The notes under the pieces: generated by a model
What the model was told of the DNA's origin: nothing
The model's input: the letters and a program-made list of their open reading frames with translations, nothing else
Databases searched by the model: none
Assembly (NCBI RefSeq): GCF_000003815.2
Contig: NC_049982.1
Location: forward strand, 23,328,718 to 23,392,717
Reading direction: 5' to 3'
Source of the DNA: Branchiostoma floridae
Taxonomy: Eukaryota; Chordata; Leptocardii; Amphioxiformes; Branchiostomatidae
DNA length: 64,000 nucleotides
Program-made: the position numbers and the translations under genes
In this document: one piece after another, positions 1 to 13,200 of the stretch
Layout: every line of letters begins with the position of its first letter
Position numbering within the stretch: the stretch's first letter is position 1

Positions 1-66
1 GTTGTACCTTTAACAGTGTTGTATCCTGACGTTCCAGTGATTTTGTATCCCTGTGGAACATGTCAG

Positions 67-3000
67 GTTGTCAGGATAACCTGTACGGTGAGCTGTGTGA
101 CCAGGTGTGTGACTGTACCGGACTGGCCACTTGTAACCGGACCTTGGGCTGTGTCTGTCAGGAGGGTGTGTACGGCGAGGGGTGTCCAAGTCAGTCACTT
201 TTACAAACTGGATCTTCTATAGTCTTCAGCAAACCTCTTTTGTTTTCATAATTCAAATTTATGGCAAATGCGATTCAAAATTAAACCTGTTAGCACTCAC
301 GTAGATCACGTAGATCCAGGGCCACTTTCTGTTAAAACTAGCTGAAACTGAAAATTCTACACAAGAAACATTTTACACATATTATTTCACACATGTTATG
401 TTTAATATTTGTTTCTCAGTCATTTACACTGCCGATTGACTGTTAATATTTCTCATTTTTTGCTGTTTAATTCATCTTATATTTACTACACTTGTATTCT
501 GATTATTATTATCCTAGTTAAATGGGGGGTTGTAAAAGCCATGTAGGCTTCTCCCCTTCTCCCATTTAATTAATTTTCTTTACTCTATTGTTATTGTTAT
601 TGTTTTTATTTTCAAAATAGATAGATAAACAAACAACTCACATGTTGGCTCCCACCGCGACAGGGCCAGCTGCAGACGACGCAGGCTCCCAGACCACCCT
701 CCTGTCCATCAGTTTGACGTCAGGCGGAGTGGTTTTCCTCCTCCTCATCGCAATCTTCCTGCTCCACAGGCAATACACCATGATGCGCATGCGTGTGGGA
801 ACCATCACCGATCCAGAAGTCTGCAAACTCGGAAAGAATTTACAAGTATATTTTTTTCTGTAGCCCAGTTGCTTTCTAAAGATCTATGAGGCCGTTGAAG
901 TTGTCAGTGGTTGTTCTTTCCCTACAGCCTACCCAAACATCGCGATTCTTCATATAAAACAAATTCCATGATACTTTGAAACCCACAACCGTGAAACAAT
1001 GATCGTTCTGGGTATGTATGTTACACAAATTAAATCTCACTAAATGTTGCTGTTGTCCAAAACGAAATGAAAATCAGTACAGTACTTACAGTGTAATAAA
1101 TAAACGCTAAAGGGAAATGTCTTGAAACTCACCATCGTACGCTTCCTTACGTTTGAATTTCATCATACGCTTCCTTACGTTTAAATTTCTAACCGTCACC
1201 AGGCCGTGATGCCACGAGAACGAGGCCCGTCGTCAAGCAGTATCGACATGGACATGCTGAAGGAGAGGGAGATAGACAGAAACAGGCTGCAGTTCGGTCA
1301 GCTCCTGGGAGAGGGTGCTTTTGGACACGTAGTCAAGGCAACGCTCCAACAACCTGATGAAGACGACGTAGTGGTAGCTGTCAAGAAACTGAAAGGTAGT
1401 TTACTATAGCTATATATGAAGATAAATGTACAACATTATGACATAAAACATTCATTTGGAATTGTGGTCACACAACTATAAATCAACTGACATTATTGCA
1501 CAGTTCAATATGATGACTAAAGATCGAAAATCTGCTATTCTTTTGATTTCTTTCAATGTACAGACGACACAGAAACAACCACAAGAACAGCTCTTTTGAG
1601 GGAGACCTGTATCATGTTGTTGTGTGGTCATCATGACAACATCATCGGGCTCAAAGGCATCTGTTTTAGAGACGGTCAGTTCATTTCTTTACATCGTTTA
1701 TATGTGTATCTACTCAGTGCTGTACCATTGAAAGATGTGCAGAGGATGTCTATCTATGCTAACATGTAATCGAATATATGGGTGTGGCGTAACTGGTAGA
1801 GCCTTCGGCTCGGGATTTATATAGGTCTTGAGTTCGATCCCAGCCTTGCCATCGACGTTGTGCCTTTGGGAAAGGACTTAACACGACCTTCCTCACTTCA
1901 CCCAGGTGTAAAAAAAAAATGGGTACCTGACTTCGGTCGGGGAGGTAAAATATTACCTTCTGTCTGTACCGTGTATGTGGCACTGTTAATATAAGTTACA
2001 AAAGTCGAGTGCAGTGCCACATTGTCCTGGTCCAAAAAGCAAATAGACAAAAAATATATGGGTGATTGTGAAAGGGCCGTCTAAAATTACAACTGCCAAA
2101 TAGAGGTCAGCATTCCATGGCCATTTGGTTTTACGCGTTTTTTGCAACATTTAATCGTCTAGCTATATCACTTCTATCGCAACTTCTAAATTTGAATGCG
2201 TCCTATTGAGAAAAGAAAAAGATTGCAGTAGTCGACAAGTATATGTCTGCAAGTCTTCTGTTGAACAGCAACGTGAACAACGAAACTTTCCGTGGATTCA
2301 GCACCAGGGACAGAACGCTCCTACTTCTTCCGGCCTACCGCCACATCCAAAAGTTGTTTTTTTTTAAAGATGCAATTCTAGACGGTCGAAGTACGCGAAA
2401 ACATTTGAGATCGAGTCGGATCCAAACTTTTACCTTCAGAATATCTAATAATACACTGCTGGCAGCGCAGTTAGTTGTAAACACATGTGATATAAGGGTG
2501 CTGTAAATAGGAAAACCTTGCTACATGAACCTATATATAACGTTACATGACAGCATATTGCACCAAGCACGAAATCATAAGGTTTACCATACTATAGGTC
2601 CTCTACAACTGGTGCTGGAATATGCGGAACACGGGAGTCTTCTTCAGCTGCTGTGGACGCTACGTGCGGAGTCCAAACACAACATGGCGATCCTGTCCAA
2701 CAAACGGCACATCTTCGAGACCATGATGGTGGAGGTTTGCAGCGGGCTGGAGCATCTGGCGAGCAACAGGGTGAGATATTGATACAAAATACGTTTTCTC
2801 TATAACCAATTTTCAAAACGTCTTCCTGTGGCGACACGCCAACTGTATTAGGCCTTTTGGATGGGGACTTAAATCCGACGGCCCCACAGATCCCGGCGTT
2901 GTTGTTTTTGTCCCCCAAATTCTGCACTTAAAAGATTCCAATACGTTATCGACAACGAAGAGTAGCGGTGCTTGACTAAAACGTGAACTATCATCGGTCG

Positions 3001-5299
3001 AAAAATAATTACTTTTAGAGTTTACTGAAATTAATCCTACTGGTCAATATGTCATATCTACGTTTTTCGAGCACAGAAATTATCACGTACCGACCATTGC
3101 TCTTCCGACATACATTTACATAACAATGACACGACTGGATCGTTTCTATCTGTGCACAGCTGGTTCACCGAGACATCGCCGCCCGAAACATCCTGATTTG
3201 CGGGAAGGGAACCGCCAAGATCGCTGACTTTGGGCTGGCCCGGGACACGTACGCTGTAGGGTACCATCGGCAGGAGAGGGTAGGTCCGGAACACGTACGC
3301 TGTAGGGTACCATCGGCAGGAGACGGTAGGTCCGGAACACGTACGCTGTAGGGTACCATCGGCAAGAGAGGGTAGGTCCGGAACACGTACGCTGTAGGGT
3401 ACCATCGGCAAGAGAGGGTAGGTCCGGGAAACGTACGCTGTTGGGTACCATTGGCAGGAGAGGGTAAGTCTGGAACGCGTACACTGTAGGGTACCATCGG
3501 CAGGAGAGGGTAGGTCCGGGACACGTACGCAGTAGGGTACCATCGGTAGGAGACGGTAGGTCCGGAACACATACGCTGTAGGGTACCATCGGCAGGAGAG
3601 GGTAAGTCCGGAACACGTACGCTGTAGGGTACCATCAGCAGGAGACGATAGGTCCGGAACACATACGCTGTAGGGTACCATCGGCAGGAGAGGGTAGGTC
3701 CAGGACACGTATGCTATATGGTCTTGAGGACGAGTCTTCTCCATTTTTCGCTGTAATCATAAAAATGCTATGTTCATTAACGTATAGTTTGAATTGATTA
3801 AGTTATGATCAATCATAACACTATGCCTCGGAAGATGAAAAATTTCCTTATGGTCAGTTCTCGGGAAATTACAAACGTCTTTTAATGAGAGTGTCTGTGT
3901 TTTAACCAGGGTAATGACCTCTTACCTCTGAAGTGGATGGCACCGGAAAGCCTGAAGAACGAGGCTAAATTCACAGACAAGAGTGACGTGTGAGTATGTT
4001 GAGCGTCGTGTCATAGCAAACAAACACAAAATAAACTTCCCTTTGTTTTCATTCCTCCAATTCCTCCGTTATATTCTTGTGATAAAATAATAGATGGATT
4101 TTTGTTCCAGTAATGTATATAGTGATAGGATTAGGGTACTGACAATGATCATTACAATTATATTGTAGAGATGAGCAAGGTCATATAAGTGGCACCTTTT
4201 CCCATCTTCAACATTCCGAAGCACATATAGTGACAGACTTCCTTACTATACTTGCCAGGTGGTCTTTTGGGGTCCTGTTGTGGGAAGTTGCGCAGCTCGG
4301 CCGTACGCCGTACCCCGGGATGAACGGTGCAGACAGAATATATGATGCTCTGTATAACCACTTCAGACTCCCCATGCCACGGCTGTGTACAGAAGAAAGG
4401 TGAGGATGAGGTGCTGTACAAGAGACTTTGGGGTGGGAAGGGGGTTGCTGTGATGCTGATCATGGAGAGGGGGGTTGCTGTGATGTTAACGTTAATCACG
4501 CCACATACCCTCCGACACGTTCCGTTTGTACTTTAATTTAGGCTCGTTGAAGATGTTGCTTTATTGTCACTGTTCTTTATAAATGAAGCTGCTGCAAAAC
4601 GACTCTTGCAGTTTTTAATCCAACGCTAAACATCGATTGTGTCCACTTTACACGTCATAGATACTGTATGAGGGAAACCCTGATTCTTTCACACAGTGGG
4701 TTTTATGGCGTCAACGTACAGATGATGCCAACATAAATCGTTCGAAGCAAACATAGTTAGTGCGAATATCCGCCCTTTTATCATAACGCAGAGACAAACC
4801 TATAATAGCCGTACCATTCCCTATGGTACTATCAGATTAAATTGATGCATGTTATACTTTTTAGAAATCCCTATACAGGTACAGTATAATCCATATACTT
4901 TGCCCATAAAACAACCATTCATTCTATGCGCTGCTCATACAGGTACCGACTGATGCTGCAGTGCTGGAAGTTTAACGAGAAGACCAGGCTGGACGCCACG
5001 ACTGTAAGAAAACGACTGGAGGAAGATCCGAACGTAAGTTTTTGTTGCTGTTGTCGTTGTTGTTGTTTTAAAGGATTTGAGTCACTTCGTCAAATACAGG
5101 TGAGGGAAATACTGTTCACTGATACCTAAAATTCAATGTTTTTAGTAAGTGACGTTGCCTTTAGACTTTTCATAACACATTGCAACTGAACATAATATCA
5201 CTTTTTACAATGTTGTGTCTATGTTTTTCTTAGGGCTTCTTCTACTTCAATGCGCCAGTCGCAGCAATCGATGCCGCTGCACCAGTCACTTCGGTGTGA
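67..5299 (+). CDS. Receptor tyrosine kinase, 3' part of gene
   Basis: Exons 67-189, 676-845, 1203-1395, 1564-1674, 2598-2770, 3160-3279, 3910-3989, 4259-4399, 4943-5033 and 5234-5299 (stop TGA) join in phase with GT-AG borders. The first encodes a Cys-rich EGF/laminin-type repeat. The second has one membrane helix ([14 protein letters not shown]) with a basic stop-transfer. The rest form a full kinase domain: GEGAFG loop, VAVKK lysine, HRDIAARN catalytic loop, DFGLARD and [14 protein letters not shown] and the APE context are typical of receptor tyrosine kinases. EGF repeats before the membrane, and [10 protein letters not shown] in the hinge, recall Tie/FGFR-like receptors, but orthology is not assigned. 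It should be a plasma-membrane receptor that signals by tyrosine phosphorylation. The 5' exons lie outside the window. An AATAAA follows near 5814. Confidence 0.88.
1779..1990 (+). mobile_element. tRNA-derived SINE in kinase intron
   Basis: A polymerase III A-box-like segment (TGGCGTAACTGG, from 1785) and a B box (GAGTTCGATCC, about 1830-1840) have tRNA-like spacing. An A-rich stretch and a GGGTACCTGACTTCGGTCGG core follow. The element lies in the intron after the exon ending at 1674. The same downstream core recurs, diverged, in the reverse-oriented element near 54.9 kb. Confidence 0.7.
3245..3719. repeat. 46-bp minisatellite spanning an exon end and splice donor
   Basis: Ten 46-bp units plus a partial one start at 3245, 3291 and so on every 46 bp to 3705. 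The first unit holds the last 35 bases of the kinase activation-loop exon (to 3279) and the GTAGGT donor. The other units therefore carry diverged copies of coding end plus donor inside the intron. Units differ at a few positions; some donors read GTAAGT and one is damaged to ATAGGT. Confidence 0.93.
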
Positions 5300-6512
5300 G
5301 ACCACATTGGACTTCGGTACGAGACCAGTATGACGACTGTCTGGACAGAGCCAATGACCTCTACATGAACTGAGCGCCCTGGAGTCTTAATAATGAGAGT
5401 GCCTTTTGTTTATCCATTCGCGTTAACGGACTAATCTTCCAAGATATATTCAAGACATAAGAATTATGATAGCCTCGATATGATCGAAAAGCATTGCTAA
5501 GCAGATCTGAGTGTCTTCTTGTGTAATTTCCCCATGCATGTTAAGTGTTACTCCATCTAATGTTTTGCTCGTGAAGCAAACTGGTCTTGACACTATAGAT
5601 CTTTCCAAATGTTTACTGCCTTTTTGTCACCTAGGAAAACGTAATCGGCAGTGCTATCTGTGCCTTTATTAACACGAATGGCAGTCTGCTTATAATTCTA
5701 CTAGTAAACGACTATTTAATTGATGAAAAAATTAAGACAAAGGTGGAACAAGAATGTTGTTGGAGAAATGCGTTTTCTTCTTGCTTTGCTGGTAGCTACG
5801 TGTATAACTTTTTAATAAAGGAATCTATATGTAAGTAAACATAAATACTTTTGATGCACATGTCGCAGATATGATATCGCTATAATCATGGTATTTTATA
5901 CAATGAGATAAAGTGAATAGAGACCTTAGTATTGTCATATGTACCACGGAAACTACTTAGTACGCTTCTTGTGGCCACGCTAGTAACTACTTTCACGACT
6001 GTAGAGGATAATGTTCCCCCAAAATAAAAGCCAGCATTGAAAACAAGCAGGTCTGCTTCTCCTTTTTTCACAACCGTTGAATATTTTTCTTCATTTACAC
6101 CGAAGTATACTAAAATATGTCAAAAACAAAAGTATGCTTATTAATCAAAACGAGAGAGATGAAATAAGCCCTGCATACTACAAAATCACATCAATAAAAA
6201 AGTCAACCAGGCATATAAATCATTAGATTTCCCAGACTTTTTAACTTCTTTTGTACCATGTATGGTAGTTTTTACGTCCATTTGACGTAGGAATCCGCCC
6301 ATTTTGTTTTTTGAGGGGCCATTTTGACCACTGTGTAGGAGTCCGTCCACGAAGAAAGTAAACCTAACTCAAGATGACGGGCGGACAGAAAAGTCACCAT
6401 TATATTGTGGTCCAATAGCCAGTAAATGGCTTCCTCCCGACTACAGCAGTTACATTGTTTGATGGGCGAGCAACGTAACAGTGCCTGCCTAGGCAGCACA
6501 GCTCTTCGGACC
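5300..6512. other. Intergenic, convergent 3' ends
   Basis: The kinase 3' UTR, with AATAAA near 5814, occupies the left part. The right part precedes the terminal exon of the minus-strand gene. Short open frames here show no family features. Confidence 0.6.
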
Positions 6513-9500
6513 CTAGCACATGTCGATGTCGTCACCTGCAAGGTCAACATTTACATACGTTAAAGGCTACGTGCTGATTCATATGCATCCAAGATTTCGG
6601 ATGGTAGTGTGAATGCAAAACCTTTTAACGCTCAGACTTTACTACATGTAAATAAAACCTTACAGAGATGAGTTATATACAAGAAGAATAAAGTGTCTAC
6701 TTGTCCAACACTGTCTACGTCGTTTAGAAGATTACATGACGAATGATCATGAACAGTAAGCTACAAACCTTCGTCGGATTCTGGAGAGGACGGCTGAGAA
6801 GGTTGCTGTGTATGCGGAGATGGTGGCTGTACAGGCTGCTGAGATGGTGGCTGTACAGGCTGCTGAGATGGTGGCTGTACAGGCTGCTGAGATGGTGGCT
6901 GTACAGGCTGCTGAGATGGTGGCTGTACAGGCTGCTGAGATGGTGGCTGTACAGGCTGCTGAGATGGTGGCTGTACAGGCTGCTGAGATGGTGGCTGTAC
7001 AGGCTGCTGAGATGGTGGATGTACAGGCTGCTGAGATGGTGGATGTACAGGCTGCTGAGATGGTGGCTGTACAGGCTGCTGAGATGGTGGATGTACAGGC
7101 TGCTGAGATGGTGGATGTACAGGCTGCTGAGATGGTGGCTGTACAGGCTGCTGAGATGGTGGCTGTACAGGCTGCTGAGATGGTGGATGTACAGGCTGCT
7201 GAGATGGTGGATGTACAGGCTGCTGAGATGGTGGATGTACAGGCTGCTGAGATGGTGGCTGCAGAGGCTGTTGAGATGATGTCTGCTGAGACGAGGTCTG
7301 CAGAGATGACTGAGACGAGGTCTGCAGAGATGACTGAGAAGAAGTCTGTAGAGATGATCGAGACGAGGTCTGCAGAGATGACTGAGATGAGGTCTGCAGA
7401 GACGAAGACTGAGATGAGGTCTGCTGAGAAGAGGTCTGGAGAGACCACTCAGACGATGTCTGCTGAGACGATGTCTGCTGAGATGAGGTCTGGAGAGACC
7501 ACTCAGATGATGTCTGCTGAGACGATGTCTGCTGAGACGATGTCTGCTGAGACGACGGCTGAGATGATGTCTGCTGAGATGATGTCTGCTGAGACGGCTG
7601 AGTTGATGTCTGCTGAGACGATGTCTGCTGAGATGATGTCTGCTGAGATGGCTGAGTTGATGTCTGCTGAGATGATGTCTGCTGAGATGGCTGAGTTGAT
7701 GTCTGCTCAGGAGATGTCTGCTGAGACGACGTCTGCTGGAAAGGCTGAGACGGTATCTGTAGACGTTGCTGAGATAACGTCTGCCCAGGTGGCTGTGTTT
7801 CTTCCCGAGGAGACAGTTGAGGCGACACGTCAGGACTGGCGGATGCAGAGGTAACAGGCTCAACAGCATGTCCATCTTCGTCGGTTATGTCATCTGTGTA
7901 TGAGTTGAGATGTGATATACGTAATAGAAAGGCTTGCTTAAATAATACGTATGGCAAAGTTTCTTAGATAAAGATTTTGTTTCACAAAGAGAGACTTTGA
8001 AGAATTCAAAAGGCACAGTTGTTACATGAATAGTATCAATTACTAATCAAAATCAGTTCAACCTCACACAAGTGAACCCCTTTCAAGCAATTATCCTAGT
8101 GCTTTGGTGGTGTTTCGTATACCTGTGCGCTCTTACCGCCTTCTCCTTCTATCAGGAACAAGGCAAATCAGAGGTGAAAGACTTCGCTCCTTACAAAAAA
8201 CAAACAAAAATAATGATATTGGTCTACTAGTTTTACATTAGTCTAGTATTGCTTAAACCTTTTATTGTTTCATACTTTCTATGCTAACATTAGCTCTACA
8301 TCGCTATACGAAGAAGTCTTCCACTATAGCCATAATGGACACTAATGACAACAAACCTTCTTCCGACTCAGTAAACGGCGGTCTCGGTGTGTAAGGCGAG
8401 GGTGTTACCCAGTAAAACTCATCAGAAGAAGAAGAGGCATTGTCGTCGTCTGACGTTGCTCCGTCCAAAATGAGGAACACAGCTTGGTCGTGACCAAACG
8501 CGTCCTTGATTTCCCAGCCGTGCATGAGGCAGTCTGACACCTCTCGGATTCCGGTGCCGCTTCTACTGCCCACTTGAATGTCCCTATCAAGAAAATACCT
8601 TTGGTTATTATGGTCGAACCAACTGGGTAGTAAATTTTCATATCTTTTATGATATACTACATAAGGATGTTGTCATAGAACTCCTTAAATTTGTCTAGTA
8701 CCTAAATACGTATGGTACCTCTGTATTGCATTTGGTTGTTTATATTGTGGTAGGTGGGAAACTGAGGTTTTGGTGCTACTGGTGTTTCGGTTCACGGTTG
8801 AAACAATTCTTTAAGTAATACATTGAGAACATCGATTGTTGATTTCATAAATTTCTAGATACGTCATCGCGAAAACCGTGAAAATAAAACCACCGCGAAA
8901 GTTATAACATTTACACTTATATTCTCTATCAAAACTTTCCCTAACAGCGATGGAAACAGTAAAACTGGTTGATTATTACTTACACTACTTGTGCAGCCTG
9001 AAGCTCCGGGAGGTCAAAGTTCCTCTTCAGCCTCTTCAGTAGATCCTCATTAGTGTCTGCGGGAATCATGCATTGAAAGAAATGTCAATGTACGTTGTCA
9101 TCTATTGCCGTTAGTAAAGTTTGCGGCTAAATGTTTCTTCTATTCGGTTTGATTCAGGCTAGACAACGGTGGGTCGAATATAATAATCTTTAGTGCAATC
9201 TCATGCTAATTGCAAAAATACATGTATGAAAATACAATACATTATGTATAAAAACAACATATTATTCGCAAATTTAACTTGAGTAAATATGTCAATACAA
9301 ACTTCATATGCACAGCTTGTGAACAGGCCCGAAACAAGTACAGAATAAACAATGTCAGAGACTTTCTATTGCTGATAGCTGTAGCCTACAGACTCAAGTA
9401 AACAAACAACAAAAGTCTTTGGGTATAACATGGTATACGCTAACACATGCCATAGCCGTAAGTGTGGCAACTCGCACGCGGACATTAACTGATACATAAT

Positions 9501-9669
9501 TGTACCTGCAACACTAAATTTCACACATCTCAGCCGGCGTTCCCGAATCATTGTCTCCTCAAATTCCTCAAAAGAGCACTGTGGAATGGAGTCTGGAAGG
9601 AGGATAAATTTCCTCTCGATATACCAGACCCTGGTGTTGATACATGTGCAGCAGGGAAGGGAACACATG
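6513..9669 (-). CDS. Unrecognised protein with long Pro/Gln/Ser repeat region
   Basis: Five exons join in phase: 9669-9507, 9056-8984, 8583-8357, 7893-6769 and 6535-6513 (stop TAG). An in-frame stop lies upstream of the chosen ATG (9667-9669). The N-terminal ~150 residues look globular (FEEFEETMIRERRLR, then LLKRLKRNFDLPELQ, then SDCLMHGWEIKDAF) and could be a small ubiquitin-like or binding fold, but I do not recognise it. An acidic/serine stretch (DDDNASSSSDEF) follows, then about 370 residues of low complexity: QQTSS-type repeats and nineteen 8-residue QQPVQPPS/QQPVHPPS units. The C-terminus is acidic (PESDEGDDIDMC). Residues VQPPSQ suggest an extended, flexible or SH3/WW-binding tail. No signal peptide or membrane helix is seen. 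The function is unknown. Confidence 0.62.
6814..7269. repeat. 24-bp coding tandem repeat, 19 units
   Basis: Nineteen 24-bp units of the GCTGAGATGGTGGCTGTACAG type encode QQPVQPPS (GGC variants) or QQPVHPPS (GGA variants) on the minus strand. Because 24 is a multiple of three and the unit lacks stops, several frames on both strands stay open; these are shadows. Confidence 0.95.
7270..7745. repeat. Degenerate 15-bp-type coding repeat (QQTSS)
   Basis: Imperfect short repeats of gatgtctgctgagac type encode SSQQTS-like residues on the minus strand in the same exon as the 24-bp array. Unit order is irregular, with interspersed SEWSLQ and QPSQ variants. Confidence 0.8.
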
Positions 9670-10214
9670 TTGCTCCGAGTAAGATACGTGGTGAGGATGT
9701 CAATGTTCACCAGTGTTTACTTTCCGTATGTGTAAGCTAGCGTGGGCATGTTTGTCACACAGCTGTGGAACACCTGTAGTAGGTTGTTGGTTGGTACGTA
9801 CGTACATACGAGCCAATCAGCAGCTAAATAGATTAACATTTCTAAACCGGACGACGCTGACGACGCGTCTTCCACCTGGCTCCACACGTCGACACCTGGC
9901 GGCCGTTGAATGCACCGCACTGACAGGGGAGGACGTGTTGTAGCCTCTAAGTGGTTGTTGAAATATGAAATATGACTAAAAAGACGTCACATGAACTATG
10001 CGTGAATGCAAATACACACAGATATATTGCCCTCATATACTCTCCAGACCATGCCCCAAGGAAACAAGCTGGCATTATAATTACTTCCTTGTGCACATGT
10101 ACGATAGAGCCATAAGCATACCGATTTTCATACACTAGCACATTTCCGCTATTCTTGGCCTGAACTGAAGCGCTTCTTCGTGTTCTACTTGTGAATAGTA
10201 CTTCTAACTAAAGA
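9670..10214. other. Intergenic between divergent genes
   Basis: This holds the 5' flank of the minus-strand repeat gene and of the plus-strand secreted gene, so it may be a shared promoter region. A short GTACGTACGTACAT run lies near 9796. No TATA box or other site is convincing. Confidence 0.5.
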
Positions 10215-13200
10215 ATGATGAGTTCCACAGGTGTACCGCTGCGGTTTGTTGCGTGTGTACTGGTGATTGTGTGGAGCTGCATGTCCGGGGCATCTGAGTG
10301 CGGCGCGTGCGGGAATACCGAACCACAGCCCCCGGCCCCCGTGGAGGGTTGGTCCATCACTGCACAGGGAGACGTCAACCTGAACTGCGGAGACTTTGCG
10401 AACAAGGAGGAACTACAGATCACTCTGGCGTCCTGCTGTACAGGTGAGCAAATAGCTTTGGATAGTCTCCTTTGCAATTTTTTTGCAGCGGCGGCTTTTC
10501 GTGTTTGCGGGAGCGCTAATTCGTGAGTTTCAACATGGGTTCTCTAGCTGTGCTAGGAGAGGAGTGAGTTTACCGGGAAAAAAGTTTTACCGCACTCATA
10601 GTCCTTCTTCAAACTTGTGAATCAGCGCTGCCGCAAAAACATACGTCAGACGTCTGCAAAGGGGGCTATGATTGTGGCAAAATAAACGTCACGCCGACCT
10701 TGTTGAAGTAAGAAGCATCAAAGGAAAATGCTTTGTTTGATAGTAAGATAGTAAGACAAGTTTATTGAGTCTGGCGTCCAACAAGTTCGTTCTGCAGCAT
10801 CGATAGTGTAATCAACAACAAAAAGCCATCTGTTGCTTTGAAAAACTTTATCTCTGATGCTGAAAGCACTTATCGTAGTCAAGGTATTTTGAGATGTTTG
10901 AATCGTTGCGATTTCTCCAGCACCATGCACCATAGATACCAGGCTTGCCATACAGTAATTGCAAACATATACATATGAGGAGTATTTTGCACAAAAATAA
11001 TTGTCCTACATTCCCATACTAAAGAGACTTGTCTGACTTTCATATGTCTCCTCGACGCTGCAGAATTTAAGGTACCAGAAGTGAACGAAACAACGTGCTG
11101 TTCCGCACTGGAGGGGACATTGAGGTACGATGGGGCCACAAAGAGGATCGTCTTCTGCAATGGGCAGGTATTAACGTTAATTTGATCCTTGGTTTTCAAA
11201 AATTTGATAAGAAACTGTATAAGCGTATAGAAGATCATCATCATTACAATACGATACCCCTTATATTGTATGGCTTGACGGACAGAACTTTCATCATGAT
11301 CAGCACAGTGACTATAGGCTTTGTTTTAATATATATTGGCAGTGTTAGTTCACTAACGTTGGTTGCCGCTGCGAGGATGTATCCACATAACATTCAAATT
11401 TGGCAAACTAAGCTTTTTATCGTGTCCCTTGCATTAGAAATTGCGAGGCTAGCTTCTCCCAGTAACAAGGTTATAATAGGCTTGAAATAATTTTTTTTTC
11501 ATCGACAACATTTATCTATATCCTTATAACCAGGAATGGAAAACCCTGGCCATTGATGAACCAGCCGGGAAAGGCCTGTCCCAACCCGGCCATGTCCTGC
11601 CGTGAGATCTACCTGTCCGGTTCTTACGTCAGTGGTCTCTATTGGATCCGCACTGACCATCACAGCACTGTCCCAACGCAGGTTAAGTATGGAAGATATT
11701 TCATCTTCCGTCAAAAGGAAACTTTTGAACCACTTGCACATTACCAAAAATGTACATGTGTGAATAATACATGTGTGTACAATTCCTTGTGGATACTTGC
11801 CAAAAGCAACGATAGTTCGTTTGAAGACCAAGTTGACCAGGTACGGTATCAGCCAAATGAAATGTCAAGTGTCTATAAAGCATGTCAATAAAGTTCAAGT
11901 AGCTTTAAACACGTCTATAGATTTCCAGTATCTAAAAAACGTCTATAACTTCAAATATCTACTAAACACATGTCTTTGAAATTCAGATATCTATAAAACA
12001 TATGTCTTTACAATTCTTGTATCTTCTCTCTGATCCAGAAAATGATACATATGTGGTATATGTATCCCGTCTTCTTCACCTTGGAGTCTGATATTGTATT
12101 GAAACCCATATATCCCTCAGGTTTGGTGTGAAATGGAGTTCAACGGTGGAGGTTGGTTGCGTGTTTTCAACATGATGGCTAAACCAGGAATCACGGCATC
12201 GGCTGCTGAAATGTACAGCATCATAACGAGGTAAACTGATGGGCAAACTGTCCTTGAAACCTTCGCGTGTAAATTTTCTGGAAACAATATAAGTTGGACC
12301 GGATGGTATGAGACCTGAAAGTAGTTGCCATCATAGAATTCTTGTCTATTATTAGTAGACGTATGGTACTGTCGGGGGTGACAGTATCATTGTGGTTTTG
12401 CCTAAAATGTTGCTGTTGCCCATTTTTGGAAAGGAACATTAGAGAATATAATATTCCTTCACTGTTCAGGGAACTCATGCGATGCGACAGAAAATGTGGG
12501 CGACATGTCAAAAGTAAGGGCCCCTGACTCTCAACAGTCCTTGTCTCAAACATTTTCTCGATTTACATAACAATGCCCAAACGTAACCTGTTATGGTTGT
12601 ATGTATCTACATTTTGTTTTATTGACAGCAATGGACCGGTCCAAGCTGTTCTCTCCAACACCACCAGTACAGCTATCTTCACACAGGGCCTGAATCTGGG
12701 CGCGTACCATGAGGTGTGTTGTCGACTTTTTTCTTCATCAGGGGAAACACGTGTAGACCACAGGGAGAATAGCCTCTTATGAGGCTAATCGTGGATCAAA
12801 ATGAACTCAAACTCAAACGCCAAGTACCAATATGTATACAATGTCTTCCTTTACGTTCTGGACTGCAGTATAAACATCGCGTTCTATGTATGTAACGTTA
12901 TGTAAATAATTTACGTTTGTGACGGCATCTGTATTAAAGCAGCGACACATATGTTGCAGCGCAATGTAAACAAGTCAGAATCACCCTGAGGAATGTGATA
13001 GACGATCACTGAATACAATGTAAAAACAGCTGGTTGTGTACAAAGAACTTTGCCATAATAGATTTATTGAAACTTGCAGACAAAACAATACATGGCACAC
13101 CAACGCAGCTTAGCTGATATTGGGTGCCAACACAAATATATTGCCCCCTGCAGGTTGTGTACGGCTGGGCCAAGTCCTGTGATGACGTGGTGTCGCACTA

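Noticed and set aside
1779-1850. Functional tRNA gene
   Set aside because: The A and B boxes are present, but the cloverleaf stems do not pair well and a SINE body follows.
3058-3744. Minus-strand frames of 156-228 residues with repeated PSPADGTLQ-like units
   Set aside because: They are translations of the 46-bp minisatellite in three frames; real kinase exons lie on the other strand.
6743-7854. Plus-strand frames of 178 and 348 residues (AEMVAVQA or RWWLYRLL repeats)
   Set aside because: They are shadows of the 24-bp coding repeat; only the minus frame has matching splice sites and non-repeat flanking exons.
10718-11490. Minus and plus frames of 77-131 residues overlapping the fibrinogen-like gene
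   Set aside because: They run through introns, lack family motifs and conflict with the phased plus-strand exons.
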